Assembly (NCBI GenBank): GCA_021201315.1
Contig: JAJQFG010000106.1
Span: 1 to 41,164, forward strand
Reading direction: 5' to 3'
Length of the DNA: 41,164 nucleotides
Source of the DNA: Erysipelotrichaceae bacterium
GTDB taxonomy: Bacteria > Bacillota_I > Bacilli_A > Erysipelotrichales > Coprobacillaceae
Part shown: positions 32,484-41,144 of the stretch, in pieces
How the letters are laid out: every line of letters starts with the position of its first letter
Position numbering within the stretch: position 1 is the first letter of the stretch
The notes under the pieces: model-generated
Database searches by the model: none
What the model was told of the DNA's origin: nothing
What the model saw: the letters and a program-made list of their open reading frames with translations, nothing else
Translations under genes and position numbers: made by a program

Positions 32484-33271
32484 TGCTTATGAATGTCACT
32501 TGGTATGGAACAGCTTCAATTTTGATTGAAACGGAGGACGCTTCATTATTATTTGATCCTTACATGAAATATTTGCCTAAAAATGTTGAATCATCAGAAG
32601 TTAAGCAGCAACGACAAATGATATTTCAAAAACAAAATCATATATTGATCACTCATGGTCATTTAGATCATTTATCTAGTATTAATGAATTATATCATGA
32701 TATCAATTGTCAGATATATCTAACAAAAACTCCTTATCATACATTATCTTCACAAGGATTTTCTAAGGATAAATTATATCTTATAAAGCCAAACGATATC
32801 TTAAAATTCAACCATACAACAGTAAAAGTATATCAAGGAAAACATATTCAATTTGATAAAGGTATGGTAAAAGAATTATTACTAAGTAAACAGACATGGT
32901 TACAACTTCCTAGAGCACTTCATTTATGTTTTATGAATTTTCAATATAAGGAAAATGGGGAAACATTGTTTTATGAAATAGAATCAAATGAAAAGCGTAT
33001 ACAATTAATGGGTAGTGCTGATTTAGATGATAATGTTGATTATCCTATCAATTCCGATGCATTAATACTACCACATCAAGGTCGAAGTGATATTGATCAA
33101 CATAATCAAAGAGTCATCAATATGTTAAAACCCAAAAGAGTATTATTAGATCACTATGATAATGCTTTTCCACCTATTAGTAGTGATGTAGAAGTTGATG
33201 ATTTTTGTAACAAAATGAAAAAAGTGCCAACAGAAAAACTTATAGAAGGAAAAACAATCACTATAACATGA
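32483..33271 (+). CDS. MBL-fold metallo-hydrolase
   Basis: The metallo-beta-lactamase-fold protein of 262 aa has NVTWYGTASILIETEDASLLFDPY at its N-terminus and the metal motif ITHGHLDHLSSI (HxHxDH). Later ligands are less obvious; LILPHQGRSDID and LDHYDNAFPP are candidates for the third and fourth metal positions. It resembles the UlaG-like/Zn-dependent hydrolases of unknown substrate. GTG 32483 has GAGGG at 7 bases; ATG 32489 is an alternative start two codons on. The upstream gene ends on the first base of the GTG. Confidence 0.82.
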   Translation: MLMNVTWYGTASILIETEDASLLFDPYMKYLPKNVESSEVKQQRQMIFQKQNHILITHGHLDHLSSINELYHDINCQIYLTKTPYHTLSSQGFSKDKLYLIKPNDILKFNHTTVKVYQGKHIQFDKGMVKELLLSKQTWLQLPRALHLCFMNFQYKENGETLFYEIESNEKRIQLMGSADLDDNVDYPINSDALILPHQGRSDIDQHNQRVINMLKPKRVLLDHYDNAFPPISSDVEVDDFCNKMKKVPTEKLIEGKTITIT

Positions 33272-33300
33272 CACATTCTCGCTTTATGTCATGTTATTTT
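33264..33300 (+). terminator. Intrinsic terminator of the MBL gene
   Basis: A 10-bp perfect stem, 33264-33273 with 33287-33296, holds the stop codon in its 5' arm and is followed by T residues. Confidence 0.8.
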
Positions 33301-33338
33301 TATGATTAATTTGATATTTTAAAGGTGGGAGGAAGATT

Positions 33339-33902
33339 ATGGATCAAAAGAAAATAGGTGAATTTTTAAAGAAATTACGTAAAGAAAAAAATCTAACACA
33401 GGAACAATTGGCAGAGCATTTTAATGTTTCTGATCGTTCTGTCTCAAGATGGGAGAATGGTTATAATATGCCAGATTTAAGTATGTTGGTTGAATTATCA
33501 CAATTTTATAATGTAGATATGAGTGAAATTATTAATGGAGAAAGGAAAAGTGAGATGTTGAACGATGAAAGAACGCAATTGATAAGCGATTATGCTGAAA
33601 ATGAAAGAGAAGTATTACTTAAAAGAATGAGAATGATTAGTATTGTTGGAACAATCGCTATGATTATGTTATTTGTGATGATGATTATGGATAATACAAC
33701 ATTACCTATATTCGATTATGTTATGGGCTTGTTTTATGGCATAGCTTTTGGTGCTTTATTAGTAAGTGTTTTATACACGACTGGTATTATATTAAGTATT
33801 AGAAAATATGAAAATCAAAGAAAATATATGAAAATAATAGGAGTGATATGTATTATTATAAGTATTGTTTGTTTTTTAGTAGCTATTTTAGCTTCATTTT
33901 GA
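33339..33902 (+). CDS. XRE-family helix-turn-helix regulator with membrane C-terminus
   Basis: Residues 1-60 are an XRE DNA-binding domain (KIGEFLKKLRKEKNLTQEQLAEHFNVSDRSVSRWENG). A linker rich in charged residues leads to three hydrophobic helices at about residues 100-187, so this 187-aa regulator is membrane-tethered. Such proteins are common in Bacillota, where the target is often near; no obvious one-gene target lies next to it. The ribosome site is GGTGGGAGGAAG. Confidence 0.9.
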   Translation: MDQKKIGEFLKKLRKEKNLTQEQLAEHFNVSDRSVSRWENGYNMPDLSMLVELSQFYNVDMSEIINGERKSEMLNDERTQLISDYAENEREVLLKRMRMISIVGTIAMIMLFVMMIMDNTTLPIFDYVMGLFYGIAFGALLVSVLYTTGIILSIRKYENQRKYMKIIGVICIIISIVCFLVAILASF

Positions 33903-33904
33903 TG

Positions 33905-33933
33905 TTGTTGGAGGAATAGAAGTTTGATATAAT
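33905..33933 (+). promoter_or_regulatory. Promoter of the amidohydrolase gene
   Basis: TTGTTG at 33905-33910, a 17-base spacer and TATAAT at 33928-33933 preceded by TGA (extended -10). It lies directly after the XRE gene stop. Confidence 0.7.
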
Positions 33934-33954
33934 CTCTAAGTAAGAGGGATGATT

Positions 33955-35070
33955 ATGGATCAATTAAAAAAATGGCGTAGAGATTTGCATCAAATTCCAG
34001 AATTAGGAATGAAGGAATATCAAACTTCAGCTTATATACGAAATGAACTAGATAAGATGGGTTATCAATGGGAAAGTATTGTAGAAACAGGGACAATTGT
34101 ATTTATTGATTATGGTAAAGAAAAAACAATTGCTTTTAGAAGTGATATTGATGCTTTACCGATTGAAGAAAATAATGATATTGATTATAAATCGAAACAT
34201 GAGGGGTGTATGCATGCTTGTGGGCATGATGGTCATATAAGTGCCTTGTTAGGTTTTGCAAAGCACCTTAAAGAACATCATTATGTTTTTAATCATAATA
34301 TACTTTTAATCTTCCAGCCTGCTGAAGAAACCATCGCAGCTGCTAGATTTATCGTTGAAGCTGGTATTTTTGATAAATATAATGTAAAAGCTATATTTGG
34401 AATGCATTTAATGCCTGACGTAGATGAAGGTGTTATTGCTTGTAAAAACGGTTCTTTAATGGCTTTATGTGGCGATGTTAATGTGACTATTGTAGGAAAA
34501 GATGCACATGCTGGTGAACCTCAAAAGGGTATAGATAGTATTGCGATTGCTTGTGATCTAATAGGACAATATCAAAATATGATAGCTCGAAGAATCACGC
34601 GTTTTTCTCCAGTACTGTTAAATATTGGAAAAATAGGAGGCGGTACTTCAGGAAATTGCATTGCCTCTACAACAAAAATAGAAGGGACGCTTCGTTGTTT
34701 TGACGAAAAACTCTATGAAAAGATTGTTGGATATATATTGGATATTCATCATGGTTTAGAAAAAACATATCATTGTCAAATTATATGGAATCCACCTCCA
34801 GTCAATCCTCCTGTTATCAATGATAATCATTTATATAACCAATTTAAAAATATTGTAGAAGATAATTATATAGAACTTAGTGATCCTTTGATGATGTCAG
34901 AAGATTTCTCTTATTATCAAAAAGCTATTCCTGGATTGTTCTTCTTTCTAGGAACAAAATGTAAAGAATATCAGAGTGGATTACATACCAATACTTTTAA
35001 CTTTCGTGAAGAAGTACTAGAAAAAGCTATTCGTATGTATATGTTAATTGTTCAAAATATAATAGTGTAA
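33955..35070 (+). CDS. M20-family amidohydrolase (hippurate hydrolase-like)
   Basis: This zinc-dependent peptidase/aminoacylase (371 aa) cleaves N-acyl amino acids or related amides. Family motifs: LHQIPELGMKEYQT, FRSDIDALPIEE, CMHACGHDGHISALLG (metal-binding His and Asp), QPAEETIAAARFIVEAG (catalytic Glu), GMHLMPDVDEG, the dimerisation-domain segment and GLHTNTFNF with the final metal His. The frame also opens at ATG 33949, but AGAGGG ends one base before it and fits 33955. It converges on aroE with a shared terminator. Confidence 0.92.
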   Translation: MDQLKKWRRDLHQIPELGMKEYQTSAYIRNELDKMGYQWESIVETGTIVFIDYGKEKTIAFRSDIDALPIEENNDIDYKSKHEGCMHACGHDGHISALLGFAKHLKEHHYVFNHNILLIFQPAEETIAAARFIVEAGIFDKYNVKAIFGMHLMPDVDEGVIACKNGSLMALCGDVNVTIVGKDAHAGEPQKGIDSIAIACDLIGQYQNMIARRITRFSPVLLNIGKIGGGTSGNCIASTTKIEGTLRCFDEKLYEKIVGYILDIHHGLEKTYHCQIIWNPPPVNPPVINDNHLYNQFKNIVEDNYIELSDPLMMSEDFSYYQKAIPGLFFFLGTKCKEYQSGLHTNTFNFREEVLEKAIRMYMLIVQNIIV

Positions 35071-35076
35071 CTAAAA

Positions 35077-35102
35077 AAATTAGGATATTCCTAATTCTTT
35101 TT
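35077..35102. terminator. Bidirectional terminator between amidohydrolase and aroE
   Basis: An AATTAGGA/TCCTAATT stem (35078-35085 with 35089-35096) flanked by A and T runs. It lies within the last codons of aroE and serves both convergent genes. Confidence 0.82.
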
Positions 35103-35949
35103 TGACTACATCTATTGGCATATCTTCACCAGTCCATAATTTAAATGCTTCTGCACCTTGATAAAGCATCATACCTATACCATTTAAGATTTGACATCCT
35201 AATGTTTTAGCTTGTTTTAGTAATTCGGTTTCTTCAGGTGAATAGATAACATCATATACGATAATATCTTTATTAAGATAATTAATATTAGGTAAAACCA
35301 TCTGTCCTTGAAGATTTCCCATACCTACATTTGTCGCATTGACAAACAAAACACTTTCATCTATTTCTCTTTTCAAAGCATCATGATCATCTAGATCATA
35401 TAAAGTCGCATGACAAGATGTATTATTATTGATTTTTTGGACATTTTCTTCTCCTCTTATGAAGAAGTCATCTTTACGATTGAAGATGGATATTTCTTTG
35501 ACCCCATCCCATGCTGCTTGGATGCATATCGCGGTAGCGGCCCCACCCACACCTACGACAGTTATTTTTTTGTTGATAATATCTATATTCTTTTCTTTTA
35601 AAGAATGCATAAAGCCTGTGCCATCTGTAATAGTTCCAGTAAATATTCCATTATCATTAATGACTGTATTAACAGCACCACACATTTTGGCTACTGGAGT
35701 AATTTTATCTAAATATTGGACAATAGGTGCTTTGTTAGGCATTGAAACATTCCAGCCTCTGACCTTCATAGCTTTTAAACCTTTAACAGTATCTTCTAAT
35801 TCATCCTTACCAACTTCAAAAACCAAATATACATAATCTAAACCTAATGCTTCAAAAGCAGCATTATGCATAGCTGGTGATTTTGAATGTCTAATTGGCG
35901 TAGCGATTAAACCTATTAATTCTGTATGACCAGTAATTTTTCTACTCAT
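35080..35949 (-). CDS. aroE: Shikimate/quinate 5-dehydrogenase
   Basis: AroE reduces 3-dehydroshikimate to shikimate with NAD(P)H in the aromatic amino acid pathway. Of 289 aa, residues 5-100 are the substrate domain with IGLIATPIRHSKSPAMHNAAF and GWNVSMPNKAPIVQYLD with the catalytic Lys. Residues 105-240 are the Rossmann domain (TVVGVGGAATAICIQAAWDG). INATNVGMG and MLYQGAEAFKLWTG follow. AAGGAGG supports ATG 35949; the frame open from 35976 is a leader extension. It is a lone gene in this window, away from other aro genes, and may be the quinate/shikimate-type paralogue YdiB. Confidence 0.92.
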   Translation of the reverse strand: MSRKITGHTELIGLIATPIRHSKSPAMHNAAFEALGLDYVYLVFEVGKDELEDTVKGLKAMKVRGWNVSMPNKAPIVQYLDKITPVAKMCGAVNTVINDNGIFTGTITDGTGFMHSLKEKNIDIINKKITVVGVGGAATAICIQAAWDGVKEISIFNRKDDFFIRGEENVQKINNNTSCHATLYDLDDHDALKREIDESVLFVNATNVGMGNLQGQMVLPNINYLNKDIIVYDVIYSPEETELLKQAKTLGCQILNGIGMMLYQGAEAFKLWTGEDMPIDVVKKELGIS

Positions 35950-36028
35950 AATATTCCTCCTTGTAAAAACAATCATATCATAAAACTAAAAAAATGCAAA
36001 AAAGTATTTCATTATTTATAATTTTCAG

Positions 36029-36034
36029 TATAAT
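36029..36034 (+). promoter_or_regulatory. -10 of the first SAM hydrolase gene
   Basis: TATAAT at 36029-36034 lies 31 bases before the ATG; the -35 region (ATTTCA) is weak. AAGGAGG follows at 36051-36057. Confidence 0.5.
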
Positions 36035-36065
36035 TGATGTGGTTAGTTTTAAGGAGGTTTTAAAA

Positions 36066-36902
36066 ATGAGACCGCTTATTTTACAGACAGATTTTGGCAC
36101 ATCCGATGGTGCTGTAAGTGCCATGTATGGCGTTGCTTATAGTGTCGACGAAAATCTAAGAATTTTTGATTTAACACATGATATTCAACCATATAATATA
36201 TGGGAAGCATCATATCGTTTGATTCAAACGGTTAATTATTGGAAAGAGGGCAGTGTTTTTGTATCAGTTGTTGATCCTGGTGTTGGGTCCAATAGAAAAA
36301 GTGTGGTTGTAAAAACGGCTGGTGGACAATACATTGTGACTCCAGATAATGGCACATTAACACATATGAAAAAGATTATTGGAATTGTAGAAGCTAGGGA
36401 AATTGATGAATCAGTGAATCGTTTACCTAATTCTGGAGAAAGCTATACATTTCATGGTCGAGATATATATGCATATACTGGAGCTAGGCTTGCCAGTGGT
36501 GTGATTGATTATGAAGGTGTTGGGCCATTAATTAATGTGGATGATATTGTTGAATTAAAGACAATTGCTCCTAAAAAAGAAGGAGATATGATATCAGGAA
36601 CAATCGATGTTTTAGATATACGTTTTGGTAGCTTATGGACAAATATTCCTAGAACTTTATTTAAGGAATTGAATGTTCAATTTGGAGATTATTTAGAAAT
36701 AAGTATTGAACATGAGCATCGTATTGCTTATAAAAATATGATTGTTTATGCTCGTAGCTTTGCAGATGTTTCAACAGGTGAGACATTATTATATACAAAT
36801 AGTTTGGATCATATGGCAGTTGCTATTAATCAAGGAAGTTTTGCAAAAGCATATAATGTAGGCACTGGTACAAGCTGGAAGATTTCTATTAAGAAGATTT
36901 AA
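36066..36902 (+). CDS. SAM hydroxide adenosyltransferase (DUF62), copy 1
   Basis: This cytosolic enzyme hydrolyses S-adenosylmethionine to adenosine and methionine with a water-derived hydroxide. The 278-aa protein keeps the triad typical of the family: Asp70 in VSVVDPGVGSNRKS, Arg77 in the same segment, and His130 in FHGRD, with TPDNGTLT between. It is not a halogenase, because the fluorinase-specific loop is absent. ATG 36066 has AAGGAGG; the frame open from 35994 precedes the promoter. A terminator overlaps its end, so it is separated from the ECF genes, which carry the second copy. Confidence 0.93.
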   Translation: MRPLILQTDFGTSDGAVSAMYGVAYSVDENLRIFDLTHDIQPYNIWEASYRLIQTVNYWKEGSVFVSVVDPGVGSNRKSVVVKTAGGQYIVTPDNGTLTHMKKIIGIVEAREIDESVNRLPNSGESYTFHGRDIYAYTGARLASGVIDYEGVGPLINVDDIVELKTIAPKKEGDMISGTIDVLDIRFGSLWTNIPRTLFKELNVQFGDYLEISIEHEHRIAYKNMIVYARSFADVSTGETLLYTNSLDHMAVAINQGSFAKAYNVGTGTSWKISIKKI

Positions 36903-36916
36903 AAAATCTTCTTTTT
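36891..36916 (+). terminator. Terminator of the first SAM hydrolase gene
   Basis: The 10-bp stem 36891-36900 with 36904-36913 contains the last codons and is followed by T residues. Confidence 0.82.
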
Positions 36917-36926
36917 ATAATATTTG

Positions 36927-36972
36927 TTGACAAATCAATGGAAAGATGTATAATCACCTATATCCTATAGGT
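36927..36972 (+). promoter_or_regulatory. Promoter P1 of the ECF operon with operator-like palindrome
   Basis: TTGACA at 36927-36932, a 16-base spacer and TATAAT at 36949-36954. The palindrome ACCTATA-TCC-TATAGGT (36956-36972) spans the expected start site, the place where a repressor would act. Confidence 0.7.
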
Positions 36973-37063
36973 AAACTAGATAATAATTATTTATCATTGA
37001 TTTAGAAAATATATAAATAATTGAATGAATTATTATGATTTATATAAACTGAATCGATATTTG

Positions 37064-37110
37064 TTGACAAAAGGGTGATAAAACAATATTATAGAAATGT
37101 CCTATAAGGA
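37064..37110 (+). promoter_or_regulatory. Promoter P2 of the ECF operon with related palindrome
   Basis: TTGACA at 37064-37069, a 17-base spacer and TATTAT at 37087-37092. TCCTATAAGGA at 37100-37110 sits at about the same place as the P1 palindrome and shares TCCTATA. The 90 bases between the promoters are A/T-rich with a 7-bp AATAATT/AATTATT hairpin and no gene. No known riboswitch fold is recognised. Confidence 0.7.
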
Positions 37111-37136
37111 TAAATAAAAAGAGAGAGGTTTGTTTT

Positions 37137-37716
37137 ATGAGTAAAAAAAACGACTTTACAGAAATTTATTGGTGTTTGGAACACACAAACAATTGTTGGT
37201 GTTGCCATTGGCGCAGCTTTATTTGGTGTTTTGATGAACTATGGTTCAATAAAAGTTTTCACTAACACAAGTTTAACAACTGCGATGATTGTTCCTGTTA
37301 TTGTTGGTGGTTTATTTGGACCTTTACCTGCAGCATGTGCAGCTGGTATTGGCAATGTAATTGCTGATTTAATTGGTGGCTGGGGATTCTGGTTTGACTG
37401 GTCTATTGGTAATGCATGTTTAGGTTTATTTGTTGGTGCTTTACCATTATATGGTGCTTATATTGAAGATGGTATTTTTGATGTAAAACATATGATTATT
37501 TATGCTATTTTATGTGTAGTTGGATGTGGGATTTCATTTGGTTTAGTTACACCATTGTTTACCGTACTTTTCTATGGTGGTGAATTATCAATTACATTAA
37601 TTCAATCTGCTGTAAGTTCTGTATCTAATATTATAGTTTTATTAGTTATTGGTATTCCAGTATTAAAAGTTTTAGCAAATCGTAATAAGCGTGGCCAAAA
37701 TTTAAAAGCTGAATAA
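37137..37716 (+). CDS. ECF transporter S component, frame interrupted at an A8 run
   Basis: The membrane S component binds the vitamin-like substrate of an ECF importer. From ATG 37137 (AGAGAGG upstream) the start MSKK runs into eight A residues at 37143-37150. With seven A residues the frame continues TTLQKFIGVWNTQTIVGVA and then the clear S-domain: MNYGSIKVFTNTSLTTAMIVP and FGPLPAACAAGIGNVIADLIGG, with about six helices. In the sequence as read the ATG frame stops at 37263-37265, while the open S-domain frame has its first ATG only at 37231, deleting the first helix. I therefore list the whole gene. The family resembles UPF0397-type S components; the substrate is unknown. Confidence 0.8.
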
Positions 37717-39416
37717 TGAAACCAGTTATAGAATTTAAGGATTTTAGCTTTAGATATAAATCACAAACTGAAGATACATTAAAACATATTGATTTAACAA
37801 TCTACGAAGGCGAAAAAGTGTTGATTACAGGTCCATCTGGTTGTGGAAAATCAACACTTTCTTCTTGTATTAATGGCCTTATTCCATTTTCTTTTGATGG
37901 AGAGATCAAGGGTAGTTGTAAAATTGATGGTATTGAAGTTAAAGATGCCAGTATTTTCCAAATGAGTAGTCGTGTTGGAACTGTTTTACAGGATTCTGAT
38001 GCACAATTCGTTGGTTTATCAGTAGGTGAAGATATCGCATATGCCTTGGAAAATGACAACATGCCACGCGTCGAAATGCTTCCACGTGTATATGAGTCTG
38101 CAAAAATTGTAGATATGCATAACTTCCTTGAACAAGTTCCTTATGATTTGAGCGGGGGACAAAAACAAAGAGTCGCATTAGCAGGTATTATGCATGATGA
38201 TGTGAAAATATTATTGTTTGATGAACCATTAGCAGCATTGGATCCAATGATGGGTAATTTTGCAATTGATTTGATTGATAGAATACATAATGATTATAAT
38301 AAGACAATTATTATTATTGAACATCGTATTGAAGATGTTTTATATCGTAATATTGATCGCATTATTTTAATGAAAGATGGTACGATACTTGCAGATATGA
38401 CACCTGATGAATTACTTGTTAGTGATTTACTTAAAGAAAATGGTGTTAGAGAACCTCTTTATATTACAGCATTAAAGAATGCAGGTTGCAAGTTAGAAAG
38501 TCATGATATTAGTAATGTTTTTGATATGGATTTAACTCCATATAAAGATAGAGTTATTGCTAATTTTAATGAATCAAAGGTGCATCATGAAATCAAGAAA
38601 AATGAAGTTATTATCGATGTACAGGATGTATCATTTGGCTATGATTCACGTAATAAAGTATTAAATAATGTAAGTTTTCAAGTTACTAGAGGAGAAAAAA
38701 TTGCTATAGTAGGTAAAAATGGTGCTGGTAAAAGTACTATCGCAAAATTACTTTGTGGTATTATTCGTCCTAATAGTGGCCATATATTATTAAATGATGA
38801 AGATTATATGCAATTTTCTATCAAGGAAATTGGTGAGAAGGTTGGATATGTTATGCAAAATCCAAATCAAATGATTGTTAAAGATATGATTAAAGATGAG
38901 GTTGGATTAGGCTTATCTTTACGTAATAAATCAGAAGCTGAAATCGAAGAAAAAGTGAATGATACATTAAAAATGTGTAATTTATATCCAATGCGTAATT
39001 GGCCTATTTCTGCATTAAGTTATGGTCAAAAGAAACGTGTAACCATTGCTTCTATTTTGGCTATGGATCCTGAAGTTATTATTTTAGATGAACCTACAGC
39101 TGGTCAGGATTATCGTGTATATACAGAAATTATGACCTTCTTAGAAAAATTGAATAAAGATTTTGGTATTACTATTTTATTTATTACTCATGATATGCAT
39201 TTAGCTATTGAATATACTGATCGTGCAATTGTCTTTACGGATGGTGAATGCATTGGTGATGATAGTGTATTTAAGATTTTAGGCGATGCCGATATTATTG
39301 AAAGAGCCCATTTAAAAGAAACATCATTATTTACTTTATCTAAACGATTAGGATTACCTAGTGATGAATTTACAGAGTATTTTATAGAATATGAAAGGAT
39401 GAATCGCCATGAATAA
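37716..39416 (+). CDS. ECF transporter fused ATPase subunits (EcfA-EcfA')
   Basis: Two ABC ATPase domains in one 566-aa chain. Domain 1 (residues 1-230) has ITGPSGCGKSTLSS, LSGGQKQRVALAG and ILLFDEPLAALDP. Domain 2 (residues about 300-530) has IVGKNGAGKSTIAK, LSYGQKKRVTIAS with Tyr for Gly, and VIILDEPTAGQD. It drives the ECF complex by ATP hydrolysis. The start overlaps the S-component stop by one base (TAATG); the end overlaps the T component by 8 bases. This is the usual fused group II arrangement like YkoD. Confidence 0.94.
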   Translation: MKPVIEFKDFSFRYKSQTEDTLKHIDLTIYEGEKVLITGPSGCGKSTLSSCINGLIPFSFDGEIKGSCKIDGIEVKDASIFQMSSRVGTVLQDSDAQFVGLSVGEDIAYALENDNMPRVEMLPRVYESAKIVDMHNFLEQVPYDLSGGQKQRVALAGIMHDDVKILLFDEPLAALDPMMGNFAIDLIDRIHNDYNKTIIIIEHRIEDVLYRNIDRIILMKDGTILADMTPDELLVSDLLKENGVREPLYITALKNAGCKLESHDISNVFDMDLTPYKDRVIANFNESKVHHEIKKNEVIIDVQDVSFGYDSRNKVLNNVSFQVTRGEKIAIVGKNGAGKSTIAKLLCGIIRPNSGHILLNDEDYMQFSIKEIGEKVGYVMQNPNQMIVKDMIKDEVGLGLSLRNKSEAEIEEKVNDTLKMCNLYPMRNWPISALSYGQKKRVTIASILAMDPEVIILDEPTAGQDYRVYTEIMTFLEKLNKDFGITILFITHDMHLAIEYTDRAIVFTDGECIGDDSVFKILGDADIIERAHLKETSLFTLSKRLGLPSDEFTEYFIEYERMNRHE

Positions 39417-40251
39417 TTTTATTATCAATTTAGTTCCTGGAGAAACATTCTTGCATAAGCTTTCAGGAACAACAAAAGTTCGCTTGTTCTTTGTATTAGT
39501 TATTTATTTAGTTATGACTTTTGATTTAAGACTTACTTTACCAGTATTTATTTTAAGTATTATTGGTTTAATATCTCTTAAGCCAAAATTCAAATCATTT
39601 TCTTATATTATTGGATTTGTGGTCATTATGAATCTGGTTAATATCATCTTATATTTTTTAGCAAATCCTCATACAGGTTCTGCTTACATTAATTCTGAAA
39701 CTGTTTTGTTTCAGCTGAATAGTTATTTTGTTTTTACAGCAGAAACATTATGGTATTTAGGATGTCGTTTCTTTAAGATGATTACTACATTCTTAGTTTC
39801 ATTGACATTTATTTTATCTATTACACCTAGTGAATTTGCAGCTGGATTATATGCATGTCATGTTCCATATAAAGTTTGTACAATTGTAGAAATGGCTTTT
39901 AGATATATTCCAGATATTGCTAGAGATTATAAAAATATTCAAATTTCTATGCAAGCAAGAGGTGTAGAATTAGATCCTAAAAAAGCAGGTTTATTTTCAC
40001 GTGTAAAGCAGAATATTATGATTCTTATACCTTTAATTATTACTTCTTTTGATCGTATTGGTAATATTTCAAATGCGATGGATTTAAGAGGATTTGGTAA
40101 GGGTAAGAAAAGAAGTTATTATTCAGAACATGAAGAAACACCTAACGATAAGAAAGTCAAAATTGTTTATTGTGTTTTAGCTGTATTTGTAGTAGCATAT
40201 GTTATCGGTCGTGCGGTATTCCATATTCCACAAATTTGGTATCCGTTTTGA
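39409..40251 (+). CDS. ECF transporter T component (CbiQ/EcfT family)
   Basis: The transmembrane coupling subunit of 280 aa has about five hydrophobic helices and two Ala-Arg-Gly-type coupling motifs, SMQARGVELDPKK and AMDLRGFGKG, that contact the ATPases. The C-terminus has a final helix (VYCVLAVFVVAYVIG). It begins inside the ATPase gene. Together with the fused ATPases and the upstream S component it forms a dedicated (group I type) importer, since the S gene is in the same operon. Confidence 0.93.
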   Translation: MNNFIINLVPGETFLHKLSGTTKVRLFFVLVIYLVMTFDLRLTLPVFILSIIGLISLKPKFKSFSYIIGFVVIMNLVNIILYFLANPHTGSAYINSETVLFQLNSYFVFTAETLWYLGCRFFKMITTFLVSLTFILSITPSEFAAGLYACHVPYKVCTIVEMAFRYIPDIARDYKNIQISMQARGVELDPKKAGLFSRVKQNIMILIPLIITSFDRIGNISNAMDLRGFGKGKKRSYYSEHEETPNDKKVKIVYCVLAVFVVAYVIGRAVFHIPQIWYPF

Positions 40252-40262
40252 GGAGGTAATTT

Positions 40263-41144
40263 ATGAAACCATGTATAGTATGGCAAACAGATTTTAGTTT
40301 GGATTGGCCTTTTGTCGCAACTATGAAGGGAGTATGCAAGCAAATTGATGATACTTTAGATATTATAGATAGTTCACATACGATTGATAAGTTTAATATA
40401 TTAGAAGCAAGTCAGCAGCTTGATTATGTTGAACCGTTCTATCCTAAAGGAACCATTTATGTTTCTGTTGTAGACCCAGGGGTTGGAACAAATAGAAAAG
40501 CTTCAGTTGCTAAATTAAAAGATGGTAATTATGTAATAACACCAGATAATGGAACTTTAACACATCTTTTTTATCACGTAGGCATTGAAGAAATTCGTGA
40601 AATTGATTCTTCTTTACGTTATCAAGGTACAGAAAATGTTTCGGTTTTTCATGGTCGAGATATCTTCGCCTATGTTGCTGCTAAACTTGCCAGTCAACAA
40701 ATAATATATGAAGAAACAGGAAATATTTACCCTGTGGATGATATTGTATTATTGGATTATCAATATCTTCGTTCTGATGTTAAAACTTCTAATATTGATG
40801 GTATTGTATCTAATGTGTCTGATCCTTTTGGTAGTATTGTTTTTAATGTCTTAACTGAAGATTTTAAAAGAGTTGGTTATCAAGAAGGTGAATATGTGCA
40901 TATAACTTTAGCTTATCAAAATAATATATATTTTGATGAAGATGTTCTTTATGAAAAATCATTTGGATTTGTAGAAATAGGAAAACCTATACTTTTTAAT
41001 GCATCTTCAAATTATATGTCATTAGGTTTAAACCAAGCTAGCTTTAAAGATAGATATAAAGTTCATGCAGGCATGGATTATAAGGTCCATATAAGTAAAG
41101 CATCAAATCATGAAGTGATTTTGTCAAGTAGACAATTTAAATAA
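40263..41144 (+). CDS. SAM hydroxide adenosyltransferase (DUF62), copy 2
   Basis: The second DUF62 paralogue of 293 aa is part of the ECF operon, 11 bases after the T component with GAGGAGG upstream. It keeps Asp71 in VSVVDPGVGTNRKA, Arg78, His130 in FHGRD, and TPDNGTLT, so both copies look active. It differs from copy 1 in the N-terminal MKPCIVWQTDFSLDWP (copy 1 has LQTDFGTSDG) and in a longer C-terminal tail. The two probably arose by duplication and now act with the importer. The stop at 41142-41144 lies 20 bases before the window end, so no terminator can be seen. Confidence 0.93.
   Translation: MKPCIVWQTDFSLDWPFVATMKGVCKQIDDTLDIIDSSHTIDKFNILEASQQLDYVEPFYPKGTIYVSVVDPGVGTNRKASVAKLKDGNYVITPDNGTLTHLFYHVGIEEIREIDSSLRYQGTENVSVFHGRDIFAYVAAKLASQQIIYEETGNIYPVDDIVLLDYQYLRSDVKTSNIDGIVSNVSDPFGSIVFNVLTEDFKRVGYQEGEYVHITLAYQNNIYFDEDVLYEKSFGFVEIGKPILFNASSNYMSLGLNQASFKDRYKVHAGMDYKVHISKASNHEVILSSRQFK

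Noticed and set aside
35410-35836. Plus-strand ORFs opposite aroE
   Set aside because: They are antisense to a clear shikimate dehydrogenase and have no ribosome binding site.
37802-38178. Minus-strand ORFs opposite the ECF ATPase
   Set aside because: They mirror the conserved Walker A and signature region of the real gene.
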